Below are positions 50,828 through 60,277 of a stretch of 64,000 nucleotides of DNA, in pieces; within the stretch, counting starts at the first letter, position 1, and each line of letters begins with the position of its first letter. Below the pieces are notes generated by a model. That model saw only the letters and a list, made by a program, of their open reading frames with translations. It was not told where the DNA came from and made no database searches. This stretch comes from Pelagibacterales bacterium SAG-MED43 (GTDB taxonomy: Bacteria; Pseudomonadota; Alphaproteobacteria; Pelagibacterales; Pelagibacteraceae). Location: NCBI GenBank assembly GCA_014653535.1, contig JACWEK010000003.1, forward strand, positions 1 to 64,000, read 5' to 3'. The position numbers and the translations under genes were made by a program.

Positions 50828-53016
50828 TTTTTTTTAATTTTTTCTAGAGTCCGAGTAATAAATCTTGGGGTTAAAGTTTTAATTGGATTTACTGTAGTCT
50901 CTAAATTACCTGGTGGGCCTTTAATCTTAAAACTTACGCCAAAAATTCCTTCACCAACTTTTTTTCCAACTAATATGTCACCAATTAATGGTATGGATGA
51001 AATTGTTCTGTTAACTGTTGTTGCAGGAACTAGCGTTCCTCTTAAACTAATAAGTTCTTTTCTTTGAATGTAGCCCTCCAGTAAAATTGAAATTGCAGGA
51101 CCTATCGCATAAAGTTCTTCAATAGTCATTAATCTATCCTTATTTGAAAATTTCATTTCAAAATCTGTAAACCTAATCCCTTCACCAGTTAAAAGATCTG
51201 CTATTCCTTGTAATGATGCCAAAGTTAACAATTTAGCCAATACAGGGATTTCTTGTATCTTGAAATTATCAATTGCTAGTATGGAATTTGTTGTATTATT
51301 TTTTTTCACAGAATAAAAATTCAAATCACCCTCCTCAAAACCTTTAATAAATTTATATCTGTCTACAAAAGGCTTGGCTCTATAAGAGTATAATGTTGTA
51401 ACTTTTTCATTTCCATTATCTTTAATTGTGAATTTAATATTTTGGTTATCTGAAAATACTGAGGCTAAATTTAGATCAGAAATTTCATTTTCGTTTAAAG
51501 TTAAAAATCCTGTCAATTTTTTAATAGTATTATCTTTATCTAAAAAAACTTTTTTAATATCAAAAATTATCTTAAAATTTTTATCAAATAATTTTAACTT
51601 TTCATCATTTTCTGAGTTCAAAAGTTCATCAATTATACTATTTACATTTATACTATTGCCAGAGACTAAGTAATTATTTTTATTTTTAGTTAATCTTAAA
51701 TTGTTTTTTAATCCATCATCATCAATAAAATTAATAATGATATTTTCTATATCATTAATCTTATTATTTTTAGATAAAACCAAGTTTTTAAGAGAAATAA
51801 TATTATTTTTTTCTTTTAAAGAAATTTCATTAAAAAATAATTTTTTCTGAATATTATTTTTGCCTATAAAATTTAATTCTAAGTCAGAATTTTTTTCTTT
51901 CTCAAAGTTAATGAAATTAATTTTTATTGGATTATTTGAAATTTTTAATTTTGTTTTAAAACTAACTTCATTCTTTTTTTTAAAAATTTCATAATCAATT
52001 TTATCAATTTCATTTTGAAACAAAGCTTCTCCTGAACCAACGATGCTTAGATCATCTTTCTTGTATTCAACTTTTAAAGTTTGATTTTTTAATATGAAAT
52101 TTTTTTTAATTTTTGGAAAAATTTTTTTTAATTCTAAAGGATTTTTAAATTTTAAATTATCAAGATCAATATCTGAAGTTATATTCAAATCTGAAACTTG
52201 TAACTTTTTATTCAACGTAAATTTAAAATCATTTTTTGAACTAAATAAAATTTCTTCAATATCTGTTCTTAAAAAATGATTTCTAAATAATTTTTTAATG
52301 TCATTTTTTGCAAATTTTGTATTATTAGTTTCGAGTTTACCTGAAATTAAATATTTGTTTTCTTTTTTTAATGCAGTCAGTTTTGAAATTAAAATATTAT
52401 TTTTATTAAGTATTAATTTAATATCATTAAATCTTAAAACTTTTTCATCTATTTCAAAACTAAAATCTATTTTGTTTAGTACATATTTACTAAAAAAATC
52501 TATTTTTCCATCTTTTATTAATCCACTAAATTTGTAATTTTCAATTAAATTACCTGACTCATTAAATTCTATTTTTAAATCAGCTACTAAAAAACCTTTT
52601 TTAATAAATTTTTCTGCGATAAAAAGTTTAGGATCGTTATTCAATAACTTAATAAAAGTGATTAAATCTTTAATTACTAAAGATTTTGTTGATATAGAAA
52701 TTTCACTTAATGAAAAACTATTTTTAAAAAATGATATTAATGAAATTTTCGATTTAATTGTTTCAATTTCAACAATTTTACCCCTATAAATTAAATCTGT
52801 ACCAATCGTTTTTACATTTATATCAAGATTAAATGGGTCTAGTGTAACACTCACATCATTTAATTTTAATTTGATATCTGGTTCTATTTTTTTAATTTGG
52901 GATATTATTTTTGAATTAAATTTTTCTGTTTTTACGCCAATAATACTTAAGTAAATGACTGCAATTAATAACAATGTTATTAAACTAAATAATGTTTTAT
53001 AAACAATTTTTATCAT
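50824..53016 (-). CDS. AsmA-like/YhdP-type envelope protein
   Basis: 730 residues. One N-terminal membrane anchor (LFSLITLLLIAVIYLSIIGV, about residues 9-28) followed by a long, highly repetitive beta-rich periplasmic part with many K, N, D and I, typical of bridge-like AsmA/TamB/YhdP proteins that move phospholipid between membranes. The conserved AsmA-like C-terminus is clear: IPVLAKLLTLASLQGIADLLTGEGIRFTDFEMKFS near residue 590 (key words LASLQGIADLLTGEGI), then PLIGDILVGKKVGEGIFGVSFKIKGPPGNLETTVNP near residue 680. Its start overlaps prfB by four bases (ATGA). Role inferred from family. Confidence 0.82.
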   Translation of the reverse strand: MIKIVYKTLFSLITLLLIAVIYLSIIGVKTEKFNSKIISQIKKIEPDIKLKLNDVSVTLDPFNLDINVKTIGTDLIYRGKIVEIETIKSKISLISFFKNSFSLSEISISTKSLVIKDLITFIKLLNNDPKLFIAEKFIKKGFLVADLKIEFNESGNLIENYKFSGLIKDGKIDFFSKYVLNKIDFSFEIDEKVLRFNDIKLILNKNNILISKLTALKKENKYLISGKLETNNTKFAKNDIKKLFRNHFLRTDIEEILFSSKNDFKFTLNKKLQVSDLNITSDIDLDNLKFKNPLELKKIFPKIKKNFILKNQTLKVEYKKDDLSIVGSGEALFQNEIDKIDYEIFKKKNEVSFKTKLKISNNPIKINFINFEKEKNSDLELNFIGKNNIQKKLFFNEISLKEKNNIISLKNLVLSKNNKINDIENIIINFIDDDGLKNNLRLTKNKNNYLVSGNSINVNSIIDELLNSENDEKLKLFDKNFKIIFDIKKVFLDKDNTIKKLTGFLTLNENEISDLNLASVFSDNQNIKFTIKDNGNEKVTTLYSYRAKPFVDRYKFIKGFEEGDLNFYSVKKNNTTNSILAIDNFKIQEIPVLAKLLTLASLQGIADLLTGEGIRFTDFEMKFSNKDRLMTIEELYAIGPAISILLEGYIQRKELISLRGTLVPATTVNRTISSIPLIGDILVGKKVGEGIFGVSFKIKGPPGNLETTVNPIKTLTPRFITRTLEKIKKN

Positions 53017-54108
53017 TTAATTTGATATAAAGATCTTTCTAAAAATTCATCTATTTCTCCATCCAAAACTTTATTGGGATTTGTGCTTTCATGGTTAGTT
53101 CTGTTGTCTTTAACTAATTGATATGGCTGCAAAACATAAGATCGTATTTGATGACCCCATCCTATATCTGATTTGGATGCTTCGGCACTTTGACTGTCTT
53201 TCTCTTTTTTTTTCATTTCAAAATCATATAATCTGGCTTTCAACATATTCATACACGTTTCTTTATTTTTATGCTGTGATCTTTCATTTTGGCATTGTAC
53301 AACTATTTTAGATGGAATATGAGTTATACGAACAGCACTATCAGTTGTATTTACGTGTTGTCCGCCAGCACCACTTGATCGATAAGTATCAATTCTTAAA
53401 TCTTTTTCTAAAATTTCAATGTTAATGTTTTCATCTACTACTGGATAAACCCAAACACTTGCAAAACTTGTATGTCGTCTAGCTCCAGAGTCAAATGGAG
53501 AAATTCTTACTAGTCTATGAATACCTGACTCTTTTTTTAACCAACCATAAACATAATTACCTTGAATTTTAATTGTTGTAGATTTTACTCCAGCTTCATC
53601 TCCTTTATGCTCACTTACAATTTGATACTTATGATTTTTATTGTCTGACCATTTTAAATACATTCTTCTTAACATATCTGCCCAATCTTGGCTCTCAGTT
53701 CCTCCCGCGCCAGCATGTATTTCAATATAAGAGTCCAAAGAGTCTACTTCATTTGATAAAAAGCAACTTACCTCGTTTTTTTTTGCAAGCACCCTAAGTT
53801 CAGAAATGTTTTGATTTAACTCATTTTGTATATCATTATTATTTTCTTCTAAGGCTAATTCATATAAATCATTAATATCTTTAAGTTTGTTAATTGAATA
53901 GTTATAAGAATTGATTAAATCATCAAATAATTTTTTTTCTTTTATAATTTTTTGAGATTTTAACTTGTCTTGCCAGAAGTTTTCTTCAAGCATTTGATTA
54001 GTATAATTTTTTAGTTTTGAATGAATATTGTTTTTTTCAAAGATACTCCTTAACTCTTTGATTGATTTTTTCTATTTCTTTTTTGTAATTTAAATATTTA
54101 TCATTCAT
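53013..54108 (-). CDS. prfB: Peptide chain release factor 2, expressed by programmed +1 frameshift
   Basis: The main frame from 54038 down to 53013 encodes most of RF2: SPFDSGARRHTSF (tripeptide SPF region), GGQ in RSSGAGGQHVNTTDSAVRITH near the centre, and HKNKETCMNMLKARL. Upstream a 23-codon frame starts at the ATG at 54108 (MNDKYLNYKKEIEKINQ...) and ends at TGA (54037-54039) within the classic recoding site. A +1 slip on CTT gives a 364-residue protein, the normal RF2 length (365 in E. coli). RF2 recognises UGA and UAA, so low RF2 favours the frameshift and restores it. Start codon overlaps the PBP stop (TAATG). Confidence 0.95.
54037..54051 (-). other. prfB programmed +1 frameshift site
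   Basis: Coding-strand AAGGAGTATCTTTGA (54051-54037): an internal Shine-Dalgarno-like AAGGAG, three-base spacer, the slippery CTT codon and an in-frame TGA. Skipping one base on CTT (leaving T at 54039) restores the frame with GAA AAA AAC at 54038 onwards. The element matches the well-known E. coli arrangement (AGGGGGTATCTTTGAC). Confidence 0.95.
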
Positions 54109-56447
54109 TAGTAAAACTTTAATATATTATTAACATCTAATCTATTGTTATTTGAATATAAAATTTTTCCATTGGATATATTTTTACTTTTATAAGACTC
54201 AATTATTGTATTTTTTGAACTAAATTTAGCTTTATTGCCAGTATTTGGATCTATTACCATTAATGTGATATCTTTTGGTACTTTAAATGGTCTAGCATCT
54301 GATTTTTTAATAGCTTTTTTTACAAATTCTTCAAATATTGGCAAGGCTGCTTTTGATCCAGTTTCATATTTTCCAAGAGGTTGAGGATTATCCATACCTA
54401 CATATACCCCAATAACTAAATTTGAAGTAAAACCAACAAACCATGCATCTGTATTGTCATTAGTGGTTCCAGTTTTACCAGCTAAATTCAATCCAAGTTT
54501 TTTTAATTTTTTTCCTGTTCCTCTCTCGACTACACCCTGAAGGAAAGATGTTACTTGATAAGCAGTTTGTGGTGATAAAATTTGTTGATAATTATCTTCT
54601 ATTTTAGGAAACTCACTACTCGTAAAAGAGATCTTATCACAGTTAATACATTCTCTATTTTCATTATTGATAATTGTGTTGCCTTCTCCATCCTGAATTC
54701 TATCTATTAACACTGGTTTTATTAGTTTACCTCCATTTACAAATGAACAGTATGCAGAAGTAAGACTAAGTAAAGTTGTTTCAGCTGAACCAAGTGATAT
54801 TGATAAAAGCTCTTCAGGTTTTTTATATATTCTCATTTCTTTTGAAAAATTTGCAAGTTTATCAGTGCCTAACTTTTGAGCAATTCTAACTGTCATTAAA
54901 TTTCTCGATTTTTCTAATCCAACTCTTAATGTTGAAGGACCATAAAATTTTTTACCATAATTTTCAGGTTTCCATTTTTTTAAATCTATTCCTTGATCTA
55001 AAACTAGTGGCGCATCTAGTACTAATGAAGAGGGTGTATATTGGTTTTCTAATGCTAAAGCATAAACAAAAGGTTTAAAAGCTGAACCAGGTTGTCTTAG
55101 CGCTTGTGATGCTCGATTAAATTCACTATTTTTAAAACTAAAACCACCACTCAAAGCAAGCACTCTTCCTGTAAATGGATCCATAACTACAGCTCCACCA
55201 TTAATTTTGGGAAGTTGCTGAAGACTAAAAAGATTTTTATTAATCTTTTTTACATATATAATATCTCCTTTTTTCAATAGATCTTTAAAATCTTTTTTAG
55301 TCCAAGTTATTTCTTTATATTCTATTATTCCATTTATTTTTTTTTCTGTTTCGATAATTACATTAAATTGATTGATCTTTTTAACAATTGCAATTTCCCA
55401 TTCAATAGATTTTTCTAATCTATAATTTTTTTCAATTTTATCGAGCCAGTCATTTGAATACCTAATATTTTTTAATGGACCTCTCCAGCCTTTTCTTCTG
55501 TCATAGGCAATTAGTCCATTCCTGAGAGACTTTGTTGCTATTTTTTGTAATTTAAGATTTATTGGTGTGTTAATGTTGTAGCCTTGATTATATACTTTTT
55601 CGTAGGTTAATTGATCAATTATACTCTTTCTAACATCCTCAATATAATACTGAGAGTCTTCAAAAAAAACTTTTTTAATCTTTTTTAACTCAATAGGTTT
55701 ATCTTTAAATTCGAGATATTTTATCTCATTTATAACTTTGTTTTCATATAAATTATTTAAAACTAAATTTCTTCTAAATTTTGCAAGTTCTTTATCTCTA
55801 TAAGGATTATATTTACTTGGTGCCTTTGGAAGCGCAGCTAATAAAGCTGCCTCATTATAATTTAATTCTTTAATTGATTTATCAAAATACTCTAAACTTG
55901 CGGCTGCTACACCGTATGCTCCACTTCCAAGATATATTTGATTTAAATATAGCTCCAAAATTCTCTCTTTAGATAAGGCTCTCTCAATTCTGAAAGCTAA
56001 AATTGCTTCTTTTATTTTTCTATTAATACTAACTTCATTAGTTAACAAAAAATTTTTAGCAACTTGTTGAGTAATCGTAGACGCTCCTTCTAATCTTTTT
56101 GCATTCAAAATATTATCAATATTGTTAAACAACGCTCTCAATAACCCTTTTGCATCTACACCAGGATGCGAAAAGAAATTTTTATCCTCGGCAGATAAAA
56201 AGGAGTTTATTACGTTTTTTGGAATTGCTTCGTAAGGAATGAAAATTCGCTTCTCCTTAGAAAAATCTGCAACTAAATCACCCTCTCCAGAGTACATTTT
56301 GCTTGAAACAGGAGGTTTGTAGTTTTTTAAAAACCTGTAGTCTGGAATACTGTTTGAAAAAGTCCATAAAACTATCAAAATAGTTACTAACATGAGTAGG
56401 ATTAAACTTATGGAAATAATCAAAGTATTTTTAATTATATTTGTCAT
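54108..56447 (-). CDS. mrcA: Class A penicillin-binding protein (PBP1A-like)
   Basis: 779 residues. N-terminal membrane anchor (about 8-32), glycosyltransferase domain with FLSAEDKNFFSHPGVDAKGLLRAL near residue 85 (key word EDKNFFSHPG), EGASTITQQVAKNFLL near residue 120 and KEAILAFRIERALSKERILELYLNQIYLG (key word LELYLNQIYLG), then transpeptidase domain with SxxK in QPGSAFKPFVYAL near residue 455, SRN-like SRNLMTVR near residue 522, and KTGTTNDNTDAWFVGF near residue 665. It polymerises and cross-links peptidoglycan. An OB-like insert lies between the domains, typical of PBP1A. Divergent from the RNase E gene. Confidence 0.94.
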   Translation of the reverse strand: MTNIIKNTLIISISLILLMLVTILIVLWTFSNSIPDYRFLKNYKPPVSSKMYSGEGDLVADFSKEKRIFIPYEAIPKNVINSFLSAEDKNFFSHPGVDAKGLLRALFNNIDNILNAKRLEGASTITQQVAKNFLLTNEVSINRKIKEAILAFRIERALSKERILELYLNQIYLGSGAYGVAAASLEYFDKSIKELNYNEAALLAALPKAPSKYNPYRDKELAKFRRNLVLNNLYENKVINEIKYLEFKDKPIELKKIKKVFFEDSQYYIEDVRKSIIDQLTYEKVYNQGYNINTPINLKLQKIATKSLRNGLIAYDRRKGWRGPLKNIRYSNDWLDKIEKNYRLEKSIEWEIAIVKKINQFNVIIETEKKINGIIEYKEITWTKKDFKDLLKKGDIIYVKKINKNLFSLQQLPKINGGAVVMDPFTGRVLALSGGFSFKNSEFNRASQALRQPGSAFKPFVYALALENQYTPSSLVLDAPLVLDQGIDLKKWKPENYGKKFYGPSTLRVGLEKSRNLMTVRIAQKLGTDKLANFSKEMRIYKKPEELLSISLGSAETTLLSLTSAYCSFVNGGKLIKPVLIDRIQDGEGNTIINNENRECINCDKISFTSSEFPKIEDNYQQILSPQTAYQVTSFLQGVVERGTGKKLKKLGLNLAGKTGTTNDNTDAWFVGFTSNLVIGVYVGMDNPQPLGKYETGSKAALPIFEEFVKKAIKKSDARPFKVPKDITLMVIDPNTGNKAKFSSKNTIIESYKSKNISNGKILYSNNNRLDVNNILKFY

Positions 56448-56540
56448 TTTAATTCCATTATATAAAGGAATTTGTTAAAGATAAGGCATTAATAATAAAC
56501 AAAATTTTAAAACAAAAATGTATCAATTAAATCAATCAAT

Positions 56541-58400
56541 ATGGAAAAAAATTTATATATCGATGCTTCGCATCCAAATGAAACTAGAGTTGTTCTTAAA
56601 TCAGAAAATAATATTGAAGACTACGAATACGAAGGTTTAAAGAACACACTTATAAAAAATAATATCTACTTAGGTAAAGTAAGTAGAATTGAACCTTCAC
56701 TACAGGCTGCTTTTGTTGACTTTGGAAGAGATAGACATGGTTTTTTATCATTCAATGATATTCAATCAGACTATTATCAAATCCCTAGGAGTGATCTAGA
56801 AATTATAAAACAAGAAGAGGAGCGAGCAAGAGAAGAGCTGTCAAAAGAAGTTGAGGCAAAAGAAGAAAAAAATCTGGCTGAAGGAAAATTAGAAGTTGAT
56901 GATCCTTTGGAAGCTGAAAAAGAAGAAGAAAATAAAGAAATTAAAGATTTAAATGATGATAATGCAGAAATGGAGTCATCAAGTGTTGACAATAAATATG
57001 AAAATGGAAGTGAAAATTTTAAATACGAAAATGAAAAAAAAAATAAAAAACGTTTCAGGTTTAAAAGATATAAAATTCAAGAAGTAATCAAACCTAATCA
57101 GGTAATTCTTGTTCAAGTTATAAAAGATGAAAGAGGTCAAAAAGGTGCAGCACTTAGTACATTTATATCAATTGCTGGTAAATATATTGTTTTAATGCCT
57201 AATACTTCTAAGGGAGGTGGAATTTCAAGAAAAATATTTAATCCAGCTGATAGAAAAAAAATTAGATCAATTCTTAATGAAATTGAAATTCCAAAAGAAA
57301 TGGGTCTAATAGTAAGAACTGCTGGCAGTAATAAAACCAAAAATGAGATTAATCAAGATCTTGAAACTTTAAAAAATATTTGGAATCAAATTAAAGATAA
57401 TGCAATAAACTCAATAGCACCTGCTTTAATTCACCAAGAAAGTGAAATAATTAAAAGAACATTAAGAGATATGTACGATGAAAATACAATAAATATAATT
57501 GTAGAGGGGAATGAAGGTTATAAAAAAGCTCAAAATTTTATGAAAATGATGATGCCTTCACATGTAAAAAAAATAAAAAAATATAGAGGGAAAATTCCAT
57601 TATTTATAGAGGAAAATATCGAACAAAAATTAAATCAAATTTTTGACTCTGAAATTAAATTAATTTCCGGTGGATACTTGGTTATTAATCCAACAGAAGC
57701 TCTTGTATCAATTGACATAAATTCTGGTAGCTCGATAAAGCAAAAGAATGTTGAAAGCACTGCACTTGATACAAATCTTGAAGCTGCAGAAGAAATAGCA
57801 AGACAAATAAAAATTAGAGATCTTTCGGGTTTAATAATCATTGATTTTATTGATATGCTTAGCTATGGAAATAGAAGAATGGTTGAAAGGAGATTAAAAG
57901 AAAAATGCAGATCAGATAGAGCTAGAATCCAGATTGGAAGAATTAGTAACTTTGGTTTACTTGAAATGTCGAGACAAAGACTGAGGGAAAGTGCAGTTAA
58001 ATGGAAGGTTGAGCTAACAGATGAATCATTTGCTCAAAAATTACTAAAAAAAGTTGAATTAAAATCTGTAATATATAAAGCAAAATTTGTAGAATTAAAA
58101 GTTTGTAAGAAAATCTCTGATTTTTTAAAAGAAAATTTTGTGGATGATTTAACTTACTTTGAAAAAAAAAATAAGATGAAGATTGATATTATTACAGATA
58201 ATTCTTTAATTATCCCAGAATATATAATTGATTTAAAAAATAAATCTAATAAAACTATTGAATTAATCGAATATCGTGAAAAATTAAAGAATTTAGAACA
58301 ACAAAAAGTTGAACTTAAAATTTACGATATCAAAGAAAAGAAAAAATTCAGTAATAAAAAAAATTATAAAAAAAAGTTTTATAAAAAAAAGACTAAATAA
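56541..58400 (+). CDS. rne: Ribonuclease E/G
   Basis: 619 residues, catalytic part without a long C-terminal scaffold. Seen: S1 region opening YLGKVSRIEPSLQAAFVDFGRDRHGFLSFNDI near residue 40 (key words VSRIEPSLQAAFVDFG), then after an acidic insert GAALSTFISIAGKYIVLMPN near residue 200, GGYLVINPTEALVSIDINSGSS near residue 378 with catalytic aspartates, GLIIIDFIDM, and RIGRISNFGLLEMSRQR near residue 465. The S1 domain is split by about 95 highly charged E/K/D/N residues (about 80-175), usual for alphaproteobacterial RNase E. The lysine-rich tail may bind RNA. It processes and degrades RNA. Convergent with thiG (8-base overlap). Confidence 0.93.
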   Translation: MEKNLYIDASHPNETRVVLKSENNIEDYEYEGLKNTLIKNNIYLGKVSRIEPSLQAAFVDFGRDRHGFLSFNDIQSDYYQIPRSDLEIIKQEEERAREELSKEVEAKEEKNLAEGKLEVDDPLEAEKEEENKEIKDLNDDNAEMESSSVDNKYENGSENFKYENEKKNKKRFRFKRYKIQEVIKPNQVILVQVIKDERGQKGAALSTFISIAGKYIVLMPNTSKGGGISRKIFNPADRKKIRSILNEIEIPKEMGLIVRTAGSNKTKNEINQDLETLKNIWNQIKDNAINSIAPALIHQESEIIKRTLRDMYDENTINIIVEGNEGYKKAQNFMKMMMPSHVKKIKKYRGKIPLFIEENIEQKLNQIFDSEIKLISGGYLVINPTEALVSIDINSGSSIKQKNVESTALDTNLEAAEEIARQIKIRDLSGLIIIDFIDMLSYGNRRMVERRLKEKCRSDRARIQIGRISNFGLLEMSRQRLRESAVKWKVELTDESFAQKLLKKVELKSVIYKAKFVELKVCKKISDFLKENFVDDLTYFEKKNKMKIDIITDNSLIIPEYIIDLKNKSNKTIELIEYREKLKNLEQQKVELKIYDIKEKKKFSNKKNYKKKFYKKKTK

Positions 58401-59163
58401 TTCCTGTAATTGGTGATGATGGGCTTCCTTTTATGGTTCTTTTAATTCTTCCTGATAGATAAGATTGTCTACCTGCAATTACAGCATTTTTAAATGCTTG
58501 AGCCATCTCAAATGGTTTTTTTGCTTTGGCTATTGCAGTGTTAACCAAAACACCATCACATCCTAATTCCATTGCAATAGTTGCATCTGAAGCTTGACCA
58601 AGTCCTGCATCAATTAATAAAGGTAGTTTTGTCTGTTTTCTGATAATTTGAATATTAATTTTATTTAAAATACCCAATCCAGAACCAATTGGTGATGCCA
58701 AAGGCATTATTGCTGAAGCTCCAACATTTTCCAATCTTTTTGACATTAAAGGATCATCGTTGCAATAAACCATTACCTTGAAACCTTCTTTTGATAACAC
58801 TTCAGTAGATTTTAAAGTTTCAATCATGTCTGGAAAAAGGTTTTTTTTATCACCTAATACCTCAAGTTTAACAAGTTTCCATCCACCAATTTCTCTTGCT
58901 AATCTTAAAGTTCTCAGAGCATCTTTGGAAGTAAAACAACCTGCTGTATTTGGTAGATAGGTAATTTTCTTTGGATCTATATAATCCATCAATAGTGGTT
59001 TATTTTTATCAGATATATTTACTCTCCTCACTGCCACAGTCACTATATCTGCGCCTGAAAGTTTAATAGCTTTAGCGCATTCAAACATATTTTTATATTT
59101 TCCTGTACCGACTATAAGTCTCGAATTAAATTTTTTACTGGCTATTATTAACTTATCTTTCAA
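58393..59163 (-). CDS. thiG: Thiazole synthase
   Basis: 256-residue (beta/alpha)8 barrel. Seen: IIASKKFNSRLIVGTGKYKN at residue 6 (key word SRLIVGTGKY), ADIVTVAVRRVN, LPNTAGCFTSKDALRTLRLARE near residue 70 (key word NTAGC), KLEVLGDKKNLFPDMIETL near residue 97 with the Schiff-base lysine region, ASPIGSGLGILN near residue 158, and DAGLGQASDATIAMELGCDGVLVNTAIAKA (key word DAGLG...DGVLVN) near residue 188. It builds the thiazole ring of thiamine from DXP and ThiS-thiocarboxylate. thiS precedes it, two bases apart. SAR11 strains are known to make the thiazole but need external HMP. Confidence 0.95.
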   Translation of the reverse strand: MKDKLIIASKKFNSRLIVGTGKYKNMFECAKAIKLSGADIVTVAVRRVNISDKNKPLLMDYIDPKKITYLPNTAGCFTSKDALRTLRLAREIGGWKLVKLEVLGDKKNLFPDMIETLKSTEVLSKEGFKVMVYCNDDPLMSKRLENVGASAIMPLASPIGSGLGILNKINIQIIRKQTKLPLLIDAGLGQASDATIAMELGCDGVLVNTAIAKAKKPFEMAQAFKNAVIAGRQSYLSGRIKRTIKGSPSSPITGII

Positions 59164-59165
59164 AA

Positions 59166-59384
59166 TTATCCTCCTCCAATAAAATGAACTATTTCAATAA
59201 TATCATTATTTTTTAATTTAATTTTTTTAATTCTTTTTTTATCTACTATTTCTTTATTAAATTCTATTGCTATTTTACTTAGTGGTATTTTTAGATCATT
59301 TACTAATTCACCTAATGTAAATTTGTCAATAATAGTTATAATTTTTCCATTAACTTTTATTTTTATTTTTTTTATTTTTTTCAT
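59166..59384 (-). CDS. thiS: Sulfur carrier protein ThiS
   Basis: 72 residues from the ATG at 59384 (MKKIKKIKIKVNGK); the frame can be read 14 codons further, but those residues are not ThiS-like. Ubiquitin-like fold: IKVNGKIITI, TLGELVNDLKIPLSKIAIEFNKEIVD (key word IAIEFNKEIV), and the C-terminus EIVHFIGGG with the Gly-Gly needed for thiocarboxylate formation. It delivers sulfur to ThiG. Very basic for a ThiS. Its start lies only 16 bases from the divergent aroQ start. Confidence 0.9.
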   Translation of the reverse strand: MKKIKKIKIKVNGKIITIIDKFTLGELVNDLKIPLSKIAIEFNKEIVDKKRIKKIKLKNNDIIEIVHFIGGG

Positions 59385-59400
59385 CGTATATAAATGCTGA

Positions 59401-59847
59401 ATGAATAATAAAATAATTATTATCAATGGTCCTAATCTTAATCTATTAGGAGAACGAGAACAATCACAATATGGAACTGTTACATTTGACAGTCTTAAAC
59501 AAAAATGTCTTAAAAAAGCTACTGAACTTAAAATTGATGTAGTATTTTTTCAATCTAATATAGAAGGAGAAATTGTCAGTAAAATCCAAGAGGCTAGAAA
59601 TAATTTTGATGGAATGATTATTAATGCCGCAGGTTTTACACATACATCAGTTGCCATTAGAGATGCTCTTGATATTTTTAAAAAGCCAATTATTGAATTA
59701 CATATATCAAATATATATAATAGAGAGGAATTTAGGCAAAAATCACTTATTAGCGACGTAGTTACTGGAGGTATATTTGGTTTGGGCTCTGAAGGTTATA
59801 TTTTAGCCATAATTTCATTAGACAAGATTCTTAAAAATGAAAATTGA
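59401..59847 (+). CDS. aroQ: 3-Dehydroquinate dehydratase, type II
   Basis: 148 residues. Seen: INGPNLNLLGEREQSQYG at residue 8 (N-terminal signature with the catalytic arginine loop and tyrosine), FFQSNIEGEIVSKIQEA near residue 50, GMIINAAGFTHTSVAIRDAL near residue 74 (key word NAAGFTHTSVAIRDAL), and ELHISNIYNREEFRQKS near residue 98. Third step of the shikimate pathway. Its end overlaps accB by 11 bases, an arrangement (aroQ-accB-accC) that is widespread in proteobacteria. Confidence 0.96.
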   Translation: MNNKIIIINGPNLNLLGEREQSQYGTVTFDSLKQKCLKKATELKIDVVFFQSNIEGEIVSKIQEARNNFDGMIINAAGFTHTSVAIRDALDIFKKPIIELHISNIYNREEFRQKSLISDVVTGGIFGLGSEGYILAIISLDKILKNEN

Positions 59848-60277
59848 TAAAAAGATTATTAAAGAGTTAACTGATTACTTAAAAGAGTTTAATCTAACTG
59901 AAATTGAATATACAGAAAAGGATACTAAGATAAAAGTTTCGAAATCTAATTCATCTGTCTCTAATCAATCGATAAATATTCCAAACACTTCCTCTACAGG
60001 AATAAACAAAATTGCTTCAGAAGATGTGCCAAAAATAATTTCAGGTACACAAGTAACTTCTCCTATAATTGGTACAGCATATCATTCACCTGAGCCTGGT
60101 GCTAAAAAATTTGTAGAAGTTGGAAAAAAAATTAAAAAAGGTGATACGGTCATGATCGTTGAAGCAATGAAAACTATGAATCATGTCCCTTCTACAGCTG
60201 ATGGAGTAGTAAAAGAAATCTGTGTTGAGGATGGTCAACCTGTCGAGTTTGGTCAAACCATTATTATTTTAGACTAA
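59837..60277 (+). CDS. accB: Biotin carboxyl carrier protein of acetyl-CoA carboxylase
   Basis: 146 residues. N-terminal helical part (KIIKELTDYLKEFNLTEIEY), a serine/asparagine-rich linker at about 35-65, then the biotinyl domain with SPIIGTAYHSPEPGAKKFVEVGKKIKKGD (key word SPEPGAKKFVEVG) and the biotin lysine in VEAMKTMNHVPS near residue 110. It shuttles carboxybiotin between AccC and the carboxyltransferase. Overlaps aroQ at its start, and its TAA overlaps the accC ATG (TAATG). Confidence 0.96.
   Translation: MKIDKKIIKELTDYLKEFNLTEIEYTEKDTKIKVSKSNSSVSNQSINIPNTSSTGINKIASEDVPKIISGTQVTSPIIGTAYHSPEPGAKKFVEVGKKIKKGDTVMIVEAMKTMNHVPSTADGVVKEICVEDGQPVEFGQTIIILD

Noticed and set aside
54037-54039. 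In-frame TGA near the start of prfB as a pseudogene mark
   Set aside because: It sits in the well-known programmed +1 frameshift element; both frames join correctly.
59385-59426. Longer ThiS with 14 extra N-terminal residues
   Set aside because: The extra residues are hydrophobic and unlike ThiS, and would overlap the aroQ start.
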